Shown one piece after another: positions 7,067 through 14,465 of a stretch of DNA of 14,475 nucleotides. Within the stretch, counting starts at the first letter, position 1, and the number at the start of each line of letters is the position of its first letter. The notes beneath the pieces were generated by a model. It did no database searches and was not told the DNA's origin. It saw nothing but the letters and a program-made list of their open reading frames with translations. A program made the position numbers and the translations under genes. The stretch is from RGIG4103 sp045644605 (GTDB lineage: Bacteria > Bacillota > Clostridia > RUG12999): contig JAZRHB010000080.1 of NCBI GenBank assembly GCA_045644605.1, forward strand, positions 1-14,475. Direction: 5' to 3'.

Positions 7067-7666
7067 TTACTGATTTTGGGAAATATTTTCTCCGCCTATA
7101 TCTTTTCCAAGATTGCAGGTGTATATCCACTCGATCTTATCGCCGGATTTAATAATATATTTTGAACATCCGTAATTCGGGAAACTGCCGTTTACTTTGT
7201 ACATCCATCCGGAAAGCTCACCGCAGTCAAATTCGTAAAGGTTACCGATGCCCTCAATATAGGTGCTGTTGTATATTGGAGCATTAACAAATTCAAGATG
7301 AATTTTGTTTCCTCTCATTTCCCGAAGAAGCACATCAAATACACTGTCACCATTGCTGAAAACCACTTCTTTTTCGGAGAATATAATCCCGCCTGAGGGA
7401 ATAATTTCGGCTTTTTCTGGGTTAAGAGAATCAATGTTTTTGAATACAGTGTCACACTTTACGGAAAGAGTACATAAAAGCACTTGATTTTTTTCTGCTA
7501 CAGGTGCAGTTGAAGTTATTGAAGGAGTAGCTGAGGGAGCAGCCGTTTCAATGACTTCTACAGGGGAAGAAAGCTCAATTTCAGGGGCAGAGATATTGGA
7601 ACTACATCCTGATACAATCAGAATAAAAGCAAGAAAAATAATACGGTATTTTCTTAAAATTTTCAT
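7067..7666 (-). CDS. DUF4430 (transcobalamin beta-domain-like) lipoprotein
   Basis: A 199-residue predicted lipoprotein. Lys/Arg-rich residues 2-8 precede a hydrophobic segment (9-18) and the lipobox VSGC, with Cys21 as the lipidated residue. A Ser/Thr/Pro/Ala-rich spacer (about 22-58) holds the domain away from the membrane. Residues about 62-186 form a DUF4430 domain: SVFDVLLRE, YIEGIGNLYEFDCGELSGWMY, then KVNG and IKSGDKIEWIY. This family is related to the C-terminal beta domain of intrinsic factor and transcobalamin. The start follows the upstream gene by 10 nt, with an AAGGTG ribosome binding site overlapping that gene's TGA, so the two are co-transcribed under the B12 riboswitch. Inference: membrane-side corrinoid-binding partner of the SLH protein. 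Domain call is firm; ligand is not proven. Confidence 0.88.
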   Translation of the reverse strand: MKILRKYRIIFLAFILIVSGCSSNISAPEIELSSPVEVIETAAPSATPSITSTAPVAEKNQVLLCTLSVKCDTVFKNIDSLNPEKAEIIPSGGIIFSEKEVVFSNGDSVFDVLLREMRGNKIHLEFVNAPIYNSTYIEGIGNLYEFDCGELSGWMYKVNGSFPNYGCSKYIIKSGDKIEWIYTCNLGKDIGGENISQNQ

Positions 7667-7676
7667 TTTTACACCT

Positions 7677-10600
7677 TCATTTTATATCAAAAAGTGGGCT
7701 CTTGCCGGATATAAATCTTTTTGCCGCTGCAAGAGAATAAAAACATTGTTCGGTTGCCATAAGGTTTGATTCGGTTGTATGTGAAAATCCGTTTTTATTA
7801 TAAAAGCTTAAAATGTTGTCCACAAGAGAAAATCCGTTTTTAACAAATCTTTCGTCTTTATATGAAATACCAAGTGCGGAAATTGCTGTAAGAACCTGTG
7901 CACTGCTTTCGGAATTTTCGGCGTTGTAGTTTGCATATCCGCCATTTTCATTTTGCATTTTTGAAAGTATTTCAATTCCTCTTTCGATTGCGGCGGATAC
8001 TTCTGCATTATACCGGTAATTTGAAAGTGCAGTCAGCACCATAGCGGTAATATCTGCATCCGCTTCGGAAGAAGATGATGAAAGTGCCCATCCGCCGTCA
8101 GATATTTCACGGCTTAAAATAAAGTCAATATACTGCTTGCGTATGGTTGATTCAGGAAAATAGTTACCGCAATCAAGTGCAATCAGTGCCCAGATGGGCC
8201 CGTTGATTCCCTGAAGAATTACTTTATCGTAATCCAAAAGGGGAGAAATAAGGTCATATCCGGCAACATCAGCAGGATTTTTGTCTATTGCGGTAAGGGC
8301 AATAACTGTGCGTGAATATTCAGTGTATTTGCGATTATGTAATACACCACCACATTCCGAAACATACTTGCAAAGGCTTGAATAGTATTTTTCAAAATAT
8401 TCATGGGGAACAAATTCGCCGCTTCTTGCAAGCCCTATAATTGTCCATTCGCCGCCAACAGAGCCCGGATTTGGATTTATTACAGTGTTTATGAGATAAG
8501 CGGCAGTATTGGCAAAGACACCGTTTGCCTCTGCAAACGGTGTCGGTCCATTATTTAACAAATCGCAAAATCTCATAAGGAATGTTGCAACTTGTGCTCG
8601 GTCTGATGAAGAAGAGGGGGAAAGGATTGTTTCACTTGTGCCTTTCATAAGACCGCACGAAACAGACCAGCAAACAGCATCTTTTGCCCAGATACTTATT
8701 TCGTCCGTATCATCAAAGCCGCTAATATTTTTACCCGAAATATCGGGGTTTTTGTTTTTTGCATATCTGTAAAGAATAAGTGCAATCTGTTCACGGGAAA
8801 CGGGAATATCAGGAGCAAAGATGCCTTCGCTTATTCCGTTTACTATACCACTCTCTACTGCCCATTTAACAGCATCGCTGTACCACTCGTTTTCCGGAAC
8901 GTCTTCAAAAGAATGTGTGCCATTGTTTTCTGCCGGATTTTCAAATCTGTAAAGAACTGTAACAAGCATTGCACGAGTCATTTCAGCTTCGGGTTCAAAA
9001 CTTTCGCCGGTGCCTTCCATAAGGTTGTTTTCGTAAACGTATTTTACTGCGGAATAATACCAGTCATTTATTTTTACATCGGCAAATGTATTTTCAGTGA
9101 ATTTAGGAGTGGGAGTAACAGGCTCTTCTTTTGGTTCTTCCTTTGGTTCTTCCTTTGGTTTTGTCGTGGGTCTTGATGTGGGATAAAATTCTTCCTGCTC
9201 AACAGTGTAATCATCTGTATAATGGAAAATAAGCTTATCACCATTTTTCAGGATTTGTTCATCAACACCAAGACTTGGATGTTTTCCGTTTAGTTTATAC
9301 ATCCAACCGGAAAGGTCGCCGTTATCAAATTCGGACAGTCCACGTATACTTTCCACGTAGCTTCCGGTAGGATTGGAATAGGGAATACCGGCACTTGAAA
9401 GAGCCTTTGTAAGTGCATCAATAACATGGCTTCCACGGGGAACGGTTATTTTTGTCTGCCTGATCCATAAATCAAGATTGCCGTCCTTATAAGTGTGTGT
9501 TTCATCTGCTCCATGATGAGTATCACCGTAAAGCGTGAAATATACAGTTATTCTGTTTGTGTTATTTTCGGAAGATGATGCCGCAGAAACACTTATCGGA
9601 ACGGATGCGGTAAAATCACTGTAGGTCACGGTTATTTCAGTTGCTTCTGTTGTAATAGCAGTTGTGGGAGAATATGTATAATCGTTTAATTCTTCTTTTT
9701 TTCCGCTGTTATATACAGAAGAAACAACCATACCCGTAGGATCAAAATACTCGCCTTCTGTATAAGATATTTTTGCCGGCGGCACAGATACTTCTATAGC
9801 TGTGATTGCAAGTGGCACAACAATTATGGGAATATCAGCACTTTGACCTCGGTAGCTTATGGTAACAGCTTGAGTATCTTCCGTAAGAATTTTGGGGCTT
9901 ACTGTATAATTGCTTGCAATCTGCGTAGTGCCGTCTTCATAATTTGCAGTAACAACAAGATTTGTATCATCAAAACTGTCGCCGGAATAATATTCGGTTT
10001 TAACACCGTCTGTATCAAGGGTAACAGAAGAAAGTGGCGAGTCGGTTGCAACAACAGGAATCACAATATCGGGCAAAAATCCCATATTTGCATTTCTGCT
10101 TGCTGCAGTAAAGTTCGGGTCTTTTCCCGCTTCAAGTGTAATTGTGCGGTGGCTGCCGAACGGGTCGCCGTAAGATGCCGCCTGAAGTGTGCCGCCGTTT
10201 AAAACATAAACATCCTTGTCATAATCTTCGGGAACAGTAAATGAAAGTGTCTGCGCAGAAGGTGTGGATGCGAATTTATACTGATTACTGCCGCCGTTTA
10301 CAGTTTCGCCTGCGGGATTTTTGTACTGCATTTTTGCGGTCATATTGTATATTCCGGCAAGCTTGTTTGCAGGATGGTAAAGTGTATCAAAAACAATATT
10401 TATGCTGTCGCCCGGATGCACGGGTTCACCGTTGTTTATGGTAATATTAACCCTTTTTGCAGTAATGACCTGATACTCGGCTTTTCCGTCTGCTTCAAGC
10501 TTTATAATATTTCTTCCGGCTGTAAGAGGCACGGAAAAACTTGAGTCGCTGTTTTTATTTACCGGAACAAATCCGTCAAATGTCATTTGTGTATCAATAT

Positions 10601-12221
10601 TGGGATTTGCAACGAAAACACTGCAGTTTTCGGTTTGCGGAGTAAAGGTATAGCTTCCGCTTTCGCCCGTGAAATAAAGAACATCGTGTTCGGCATCAAG
10701 TGCATATCCGCAAAGACGTGATTCTCTGCCGTCACCCCACGCACCTGTTGCAACATCATTCGTGTATGTTTCGGGAACGGTCATATTGCTTATTATGCCA
10801 CTTTCACCGGCACCTACACTTACAACAAAAACGCCGGTATTTTCGGGCCATATTGCACCGAAAAACGGTCCGCCAATTGCATAGGGTGCATTCATTGCAT
10901 CATAAGTTACAAGAACAATTGCACTGCCTTCACCAACAGCGGTAATAAGCCCGCCATCACTTACAGTAACAACACTTTCGCTTGCATTACCGGATTCATC
11001 AATAACAGTATAATGATAGTCAGGTTCAATAAAATAGTTACCGGTTGTGCTGTTTACAGCCTCCCAGTTTCGCAGGTTAATTATTCTGTATGTATCGCCA
11101 ATATTGTCAAGCTTAAGATATCCTTTTTCGTTTATGTTAAGGAGAATATCCGCCACGTTATATCCGTCATTTGAAGCTGCATTTCTGTCAATGGCTTTTT
11201 TATTTGTTCCGGCAGCGGCAAGAGTTTCAGCAGTAACAGAAAGTGTAAAATTTTCTGTTTTAGTAAATGTGTCAACATATGTAACAATGTTCTCGCCGTT
11301 TATTCTTATGTTACAGGTCTTTCCGTTTTCAATTTCAAAATAGTGTGTAGCTGTTCCGGCAACGTCATCAGTTCTTATAACGGCACTTTCAAGTGCGGTA
11401 AACGGTCTGTAGTTATACCCGCTGTAATCCTTCTGACTTACTGATAAAGTTACATCAGACGGAACTGTAATACTTGCGTCAGGAAGCTCTTTTACTGTTA
11501 CAACACAAACCGGAGCTGTAATTGCGGGAACAGTAAGTTCATTTTCTCCAATAGTTATTGTTTTGGTTTTGTATGCAGAAACAATATATGTTCCTGCCGT
11601 ATCAAAAGAAAGTGTAACCTTTCCATCTGCATCCGTAACACTAGAAGTAGCAGCATCATCAATAAAAATCTGCGTATCTGCAGACGGGAATGTTACCATA
11701 TTGCCATTTTCATCATAACCCGATTCGGTAAGAGTAAGAGTAATGTTCTTATATGCATAGGTTTCTGTGCGGTGGGTATTAAACGCCGCATAAGCTTCGG
11801 TATCAGGATATGCATTCTTATAAACACAAAAATCAACAAAGTCACCGTTTGCAATTAAATCCGCAGGACCGGAAACGGGAACACCGTTTATGTAATATCC
11901 GAAAAATCCGTTTTCGATTCCCCAGAATTTACTGATATACGGTCCCCATTGACCGATAGCAGTAGCATATCCGTCTGAGCCGCCAGAAAAGTAGGTTTCG
12001 TGAACGGCTGTCAGAATGTCGTCAAGGGTAGTGGCACTGATGCCCGTTAAAGTAACAGGAGTAAGTACCAGAGAATTGCCATTTTTATCATCCGCAATTT
12101 CGCCGTATATACTAAGGCTGAAATAAGCGGTAATACTTTCGGAGTCCTCTGCCATAACAGGCAAGGCCATAAGGCTGAACAATAAACAAATACTGAGCAG
12201 CAGGGATAAGAGTTTCTTCAT
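7677..12221 (-). CDS. Secreted SLH protein with DUF4430, Ig-like and alpha/alpha-toroid domains; candidate surface cobalamin-binding protein
   Basis: 1514 residues. Signal peptide 1-24 (MKKLLSLLLS..., cleavage after VMA). Domains: 30-135 divergent DUF4430-like (GFFGYYINGVP, ANGDFVDFCVY); about 140-720 beta-rich with Ig-like modules, one BIG2-like near 395-443; 733-801 and 818-878 Ig-like repeats (YYSGDSFDDTNLVV; YTEGEYFDPTGMVV); 890-1006 clear DUF4430 (LSGWMYKLNGKHPSLG, LKNGDKLIFHY); KEEP-repeat linker 1021-1034; three SLH domains 1043-1222, which bind cell-wall polymer; 1229-1508 alpha/alpha toroid (GPIWALIALD, SDGGWAL, DADITAMVLTALS, NENGGYANY), the fold of prenyltransferases and of intrinsic factor/transcobalamin alpha domains. 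Start ATG 12219-12221 is chosen for the signal peptide and AAGGAAGG site; an upstream in-frame ATG at 12392 lies within the riboswitch. A B12 riboswitch precedes it and a DUF4430 lipoprotein follows. Corrinoid capture is inferred; an adhesin or other ligand receptor is the alternative. Confidence 0.9.
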   Translation of the reverse strand: MKKLLSLLLSICLLFSLMALPVMAEDSESITAYFSLSIYGEIADDKNGNSLVLTPVTLTGISATTLDDILTAVHETYFSGGSDGYATAIGQWGPYISKFWGIENGFFGYYINGVPVSGPADLIANGDFVDFCVYKNAYPDTEAYAAFNTHRTETYAYKNITLTLTESGYDENGNMVTFPSADTQIFIDDAATSSVTDADGKVTLSFDTAGTYIVSAYKTKTITIGENELTVPAITAPVCVVTVKELPDASITVPSDVTLSVSQKDYSGYNYRPFTALESAVIRTDDVAGTATHYFEIENGKTCNIRINGENIVTYVDTFTKTENFTLSVTAETLAAAGTNKKAIDRNAASNDGYNVADILLNINEKGYLKLDNIGDTYRIINLRNWEAVNSTTGNYFIEPDYHYTVIDESGNASESVVTVSDGGLITAVGEGSAIVLVTYDAMNAPYAIGGPFFGAIWPENTGVFVVSVGAGESGIISNMTVPETYTNDVATGAWGDGRESRLCGYALDAEHDVLYFTGESGSYTFTPQTENCSVFVANPNIDTQMTFDGFVPVNKNSDSSFSVPLTAGRNIIKLEADGKAEYQVITAKRVNITINNGEPVHPGDSINIVFDTLYHPANKLAGIYNMTAKMQYKNPAGETVNGGSNQYKFASTPSAQTLSFTVPEDYDKDVYVLNGGTLQAASYGDPFGSHRTITLEAGKDPNFTAASRNANMGFLPDIVIPVVATDSPLSSVTLDTDGVKTEYYSGDSFDDTNLVVTANYEDGTTQIASNYTVSPKILTEDTQAVTISYRGQSADIPIIVVPLAITAIEVSVPPAKISYTEGEYFDPTGMVVSSVYNSGKKEELNDYTYSPTTAITTEATEITVTYSDFTASVPISVSAASSSENNTNRITVYFTLYGDTHHGADETHTYKDGNLDLWIRQTKITVPRGSHVIDALTKALSSAGIPYSNPTGSYVESIRGLSEFDNGDLSGWMYKLNGKHPSLGVDEQILKNGDKLIFHYTDDYTVEQEEFYPTSRPTTKPKEEPKEEPKEEPVTPTPKFTENTFADVKINDWYYSAVKYVYENNLMEGTGESFEPEAEMTRAMLVTVLYRFENPAENNGTHSFEDVPENEWYSDAVKWAVESGIVNGISEGIFAPDIPVSREQIALILYRYAKNKNPDISGKNISGFDDTDEISIWAKDAVCWSVSCGLMKGTSETILSPSSSSDRAQVATFLMRFCDLLNNGPTPFAEANGVFANTAAYLINTVINPNPGSVGGEWTIIGLARSGEFVPHEYFEKYYSSLCKYVSECGGVLHNRKYTEYSRTVIALTAIDKNPADVAGYDLISPLLDYDKVILQGINGPIWALIALDCGNYFPESTIRKQYIDFILSREISDGGWALSSSSSEADADITAMVLTALSNYRYNAEVSAAIERGIEILSKMQNENGGYANYNAENSESSAQVLTAISALGISYKDERFVKNGFSLVDNILSFYNKNGFSHTTESNLMATEQCFYSLAAAKRFISGKSPLFDIK
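9120..9162 (-). repeat. 12-bp tandem repeat encoding the KEEP linker
   Basis: Near-identical 12-bp units (TTGGTTCTTCCT on the plus strand) encode KEEPKEEPKEEP between the second DUF4430 and the SLH domains. Such linkers vary in copy number by slippage; multiples of 12 bp keep the frame. Confidence 0.8.
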
Positions 12222-12239
12222 TTTTAAATCATCCTTCCT

Positions 12240-12367
12240 TTGCCGCAAATAACAAAGCTGCGGCAATTTAAAATTACCACAGCAGAGTATTTCTGTGCAC
12301 ACCACATTCCGGACACTGGAAGACGAGTCCGGAACTACTGTTTCTATGCATAGCACGTACGAAACAG
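12240..12367 (-). promoter_or_regulatory. Hairpin cascade between riboswitch and start codon (expression platform)
   Basis: Three perfect stems follow the aptamer on the minus strand: CTGTTTC/GAAACAG (12338-12344 with 12361-12367), TCCGGAC/GTCCGGA (12308-12314 with 12327-12333) and TTGCCGCA/TGCGGCAA (12240-12247 with 12259-12266). The last abuts the AAGGAAGG ribosome binding site. None has a U-run, so control is more likely at translation than by termination. Confidence 0.5.
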
Positions 12368-12370
12368 CAT

Positions 12371-12545
12371 CAAAGCAGGTCTTCTGGCTCATACCTTTAT
12401 AGCGGAATATGTCTATGCCTTCTCAGTTTCCCAATGACCGGCTTTCGCCGACAGACATTCCTTGGTATATACAGCGACTGGTATCGCAGGGGTTTCTCAC
12501 CCCATTCCCTTTTCACCGGCTATACCTTATGCGGTATAACCGACA
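12371..12545 (-). ncRNA. Cobalamin (B12) riboswitch aptamer
   Basis: On the minus strand the conserved blocks occur in order: GCCGGTGAAAAGGGAA, a GGGG-TGAGAA-CCCC hairpin, GCCGGTCATTGGGAAACTGA followed by GAAGGC, and the B12 box AGCCAGAAGACCTGC. Long-range pairing TATAGC/GCTATA and GGAATGTCT/AGACATATTCC closes the multiloop. It sits between a sigma-A promoter and the SLH protein gene. The known response is repression at high adenosyl- or aquo-/methyl-cobalamin, so the downstream operon should be on under B12 shortage. Ends are approximate to about 10 nt. Confidence 0.94.
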
Positions 12546-12576
12546 CTTTGTGTGAATATTCAATTTTACAAAGCAA

Positions 12577-12606
12577 ATTATACTACAGTTTTTACTAAGA
12601 AGTCAA
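12577..12606 (-). promoter_or_regulatory. Sigma-A promoter of the B12-riboswitch operon
   Basis: On the minus strand TTGACT (12601-12606) and a consensus TATAAT (12577-12582) are 18 bp apart. The predicted start near 12570 leaves about 25 nt before the aptamer. Confidence 0.8.
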
Positions 12607-12701
12607 GAGATAATTGAAAAAACCCGCCGCTTGACTTTTTTGCTCAAATTTTCGTATTCTGCAACTATTTTTTCTCTGATTCCTTGTGGATATCTTTTCA
12701 T
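12603..12701 (-). CDS. Possible 32-residue ORF, transposase-like N-terminus
   Basis: ATG 12699-12701 to TGA 12603-12605 encodes MKRYPQGIREKIVAEYENLS then KKVKRRVFSIIS. An AAGGA lies 9 nt before the start. The first 20 residues resemble the helix-turn-helix start of insertion-sequence OrfA proteins, but the frame stops early. It could be a transposase remnant or chance. The terminator just upstream means it would need its own promoter; its stop lies inside the next promoter. Confidence 0.2.
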   Translation of the reverse strand: MKRYPQGIREKIVAEYENLSKKVKRRVFSIIS

Positions 12702-12719
12702 TCCTTTTATTCCTTACAT

Positions 12720-12769
12720 AAAAAACCTCCTATGGTAGTTTCTCTCATTCTACCGTAGGAGGTTTTTTT
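12720..12769. terminator. Terminator of rubrerythrin (bidirectional)
   Basis: AAAAACCTCCTATGGTAG (12721-12738) pairs with CTACCGTAGGAGGTTTTT (12750-12767) along 18 bp with one wobble and an 11-nt loop. It lies 60 bp after the rubrerythrin stop. A-run and T-run arms make it work on both strands. Confidence 0.9.
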
Positions 12770-12828
12770 GTCATTGTCCGTTTTTACTGGTTCTGTTTAG
12801 TTTTGACGGACTTTATAAATGTTAAAGA

Positions 12829-13362
12829 TTAATAGTTTTCTTTTCTTACTTCAAAGTAAGCCTGAGGATGAGCACATACCGGACAAACCTGCGGTGCCTT
12901 TTTGCCCATTACAAGATGTCCGCAGTTGCGGCATTCCCACATTGTTTCTTCGGCTTTTTCAAATACAGCCTGCATATCAACATTGTTAAGTAATTTGCGA
13001 TATCTTTCTTCGTGAGATTTTTCAATTGCAGCTACCATTCTGAACTGAGCGGCAAGAGCTTTGAAACCTTCTTCTTCAGCTTCCTTTGCGAAACGATCGT
13101 ACATATCTGTCCATTCGTAATTTTCGCCATCGGCAGCAGCAAGCAGGTTGGCAGATGTATCGCCAAGCTCACCAAGTGCTTTAAACCAAAGTTTAGCGTG
13201 TTCTTTTTCGTTGTTTGCAGTTTCTTCAAAAATAGCAGAAATCTGCTGATATCCTTCTTTTTTAGCTACAGATGCGAAATAGGTATATTTATTTCTTGCC
13301 TGACTTTCGCCTGCAAAAGCTTCTCTTAAGTTCTGTTCGGTTTTTGAACCTTTTAATTCCAT
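12829..13362 (-). CDS. rbr: Rubrerythrin
   Basis: A 177-residue cytoplasmic non-haem iron protein that reduces hydrogen peroxide using electrons passed from rubredoxin or NADH oxidoreductases, a main oxidative defence of anaerobes. Residues 1 to about 135 are the ferritin-like four-helix domain with carboxylate/His motifs EAFAGESQARNKY, FEETANNEKEHAKLW and EKSHEERYRKLL for the di-iron site. The C-terminus is a rubredoxin-like domain with two CXXC pairs (CRNC and CPVC). Length is at the short end of the normal range. The start is preceded by a strong AAGGAGG. It is single-gene, with its own promoter and terminator, divergent from the ZIP transporter. Confidence 0.97.
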   Translation of the reverse strand: MELKGSKTEQNLREAFAGESQARNKYTYFASVAKKEGYQQISAIFEETANNEKEHAKLWFKALGELGDTSANLLAAADGENYEWTDMYDRFAKEAEEEGFKALAAQFRMVAAIEKSHEERYRKLLNNVDMQAVFEKAEETMWECRNCGHLVMGKKAPQVCPVCAHPQAYFEVRKENY

Positions 13363-13390
13363 TTTGTTGTCCTCCTTACCATAATTTGGT

Positions 13391-13407
13391 GATAAAATAA
13401 TTATATC
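13391..13407. promoter_or_regulatory. Possible PerR box over the rubrerythrin -10
   Basis: GATAAAATAATTATATC is a near-palindrome matching the PerR consensus TTATAATnATTATAA at about 12 of 14 positions, and it overlaps the -10 hexamer. PerR represses rubrerythrins in other Clostridia. The region is very A+T rich, so a chance match is possible. Confidence 0.4.
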
Positions 13408-13428
13408 ATTATTAATTTATCGTGTCAA
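13400..13428 (-). promoter_or_regulatory. Sigma-A promoter of rbr
   Basis: TTGACA (13423-13428) and TATAAT (13400-13405) on the minus strand are both perfect consensus with the ideal 17-bp spacer, predicting very strong basal expression unless repressed. Confidence 0.88.
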
Positions 13429-13440
13429 TATATTATAGAC

Positions 13441-13469
13441 TTGATAAGAATAAAAATATATGTTAAAAT
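13441..13469 (+). promoter_or_regulatory. Sigma-A promoter of the ZIP transporter gene
   Basis: TTGATA (13441-13446) and TAAAAT (13464-13469) are 17 bp apart with a TGT extended -10. Its -35 is only 12 bp from the -35 of the divergent rbr promoter, so the two may compete or share regulation. Confidence 0.7.
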
Positions 13470-13499
13470 ATAGTATACTCATAACAAAGGAGAATATGT

Positions 13500-14252
13500 A
13501 TGTCTATTGTAATTTTAACGGCATTAGGTGTAGGCGGAGCAACAGTAATTGGTGCAGTAATAGGATTTTTATTCAAGAAAATTTCTCATAAATTCAGTGA
13601 TATAGTACTTAGTTTTGCCGCGGGGGTTATGCTTGCTGCGGCGGTATGCGGACTTGTTCTTCCGTCGCTTGAATACAGCGGGTCGGTTCTTGTAACAACA
13701 GTAGGCATAATATGCGGTGCACTTATACTTAATGTAATAGATAAGCTTACTCCACATCTGCACAGTATGGCGGGTGCGGAACAGGAGCTTCATCCGGAAC
13801 AAAGTGCAAAAATGAATAAGGTAATGCTTTTTGTAATGGCAATTGCAATTCATAACCTGCCGGAAGGGATTGCGGCAGGCGTAGGTTTTGGTACAGGCAA
13901 CAATATGCAGGCGCTTACAATTGCGGCGGGTATTGCACTTCAGAACATTCCGGAGGGTATGGTGATAATTGCACCAATGTATGCAACCGGAATGAAAAGC
14001 GGACGTATATTTTTGATAGCGGCGCTGACGGGTATAGTTGAAATTTTAGGAACGTTTATAGGATATTTTGCAGTAAGCCTGTCAACTGCTGTGCTACCGT
14101 TTGCACTTGCATTTGCCGGCGGCACAATGCTTTATGTAATAAGTGATGAAATGATTCCGGAAACTCACGCTCACGGAAGTGAGAGGGGAGCAACATATGC
14201 ACTTCTTATCGGATTTTGTTTAATGCTCGCAATGGATTTTTATTTAGGATAG
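13500..14252 (+). CDS. ZIP-family divalent metal transporter (GufA/ZupT-like)
   Basis: A 250-residue integral membrane protein, the usual size for bacterial ZIPs, with about eight hydrophobic segments. The two metal-site helices carry HNLPEG (118-123) and QNIPEG (148-153). The Gln in the second motif, and SDEMIPE (215-221), are typical of the GufA/BbZIP type rather than ZupT, which has His. A His-containing loop (HLHSMAGAEQELH, about 86-98) and an HAH motif (223-225) may bind metal. It likely imports Zn2+, Fe2+ or Mn2+; which metal cannot be read from the sequence. The start follows AAAGGAG by 7 nt. It is divergent from rubrerythrin, an iron enzyme, so iron or manganese supply during oxidative stress is a possible link. 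Confidence 0.93.
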   Translation: MSIVILTALGVGGATVIGAVIGFLFKKISHKFSDIVLSFAAGVMLAAAVCGLVLPSLEYSGSVLVTTVGIICGALILNVIDKLTPHLHSMAGAEQELHPEQSAKMNKVMLFVMAIAIHNLPEGIAAGVGFGTGNNMQALTIAAGIALQNIPEGMVIIAPMYATGMKSGRIFLIAALTGIVEILGTFIGYFAVSLSTAVLPFALAFAGGTMLYVISDEMIPETHAHGSERGATYALLIGFCLMLAMDFYLG

Positions 14253-14465
14253 GACTTAATTAAAATGCCCGGAGCGTGCGGGAGAAAGTTGGTTAATAAA
14301 AGGTATTCGAAAACAATAAACGGTAACTAAAGGAGAGGAATTCGTTTTAACGAATTCCTTTTTTAATATTCTCCCGCACTTTGAACAATCTTCGCCTCTC
14401 GCAGTACCAATGTACAGCTTCGGGACTTAGCTTGTCCAATCCAAGCTATTTTGACTTAATTAAAA
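14253..14465. repeat. Hairpin-rich segment bracketed by a 13-bp direct repeat
   Basis: GACTTAATTAAAA occurs at 14253-14265, directly after the ZIP stop, and again at 14453-14465, exactly 200 bp later. Between them are an 11-bp inverted repeat (GTGCGGGAGAA 14276-14286 with TTCTCCCGCAC 14369-14379) enclosing a terminator, a GTAC/GTAC pair (14404-14415) and TAGCTTG/CAAGCTA (14428-14434 with 14442-14448). No ORF is seen. It suggests a small non-autonomous element with target duplication, or a structured intergenic repeat. Confidence 0.5.
14336..14364 (+). terminator. Terminator downstream of the ZIP transporter
   Basis: AGGAATTCGTT (14336-14346) pairs perfectly with AACGAATTCCT (14349-14359) around a 2-base gap, followed by T-rich sequence. 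It lies about 85 bp after the stop codon. Confidence 0.8.

Noticed and set aside
9120..9162. CRISPR-like or mobile tandem repeat
   Set aside because: The 12-bp units are in frame, have no spacers and simply encode the KEEP linker.
9843..11343. Several plus-strand frames of 67-119 residues opposite the SLH protein
   Set aside because: Antisense shadows with no start signals or domains; the minus-strand gene is continuous across them.
12222..12392. N-terminal extension of the SLH protein from ATG 12392
   Set aside because: It would be translated from within the B12 aptamer, has no signal-peptide character and buries the real signal sequence starting at 12221, which has a good ribosome binding site.
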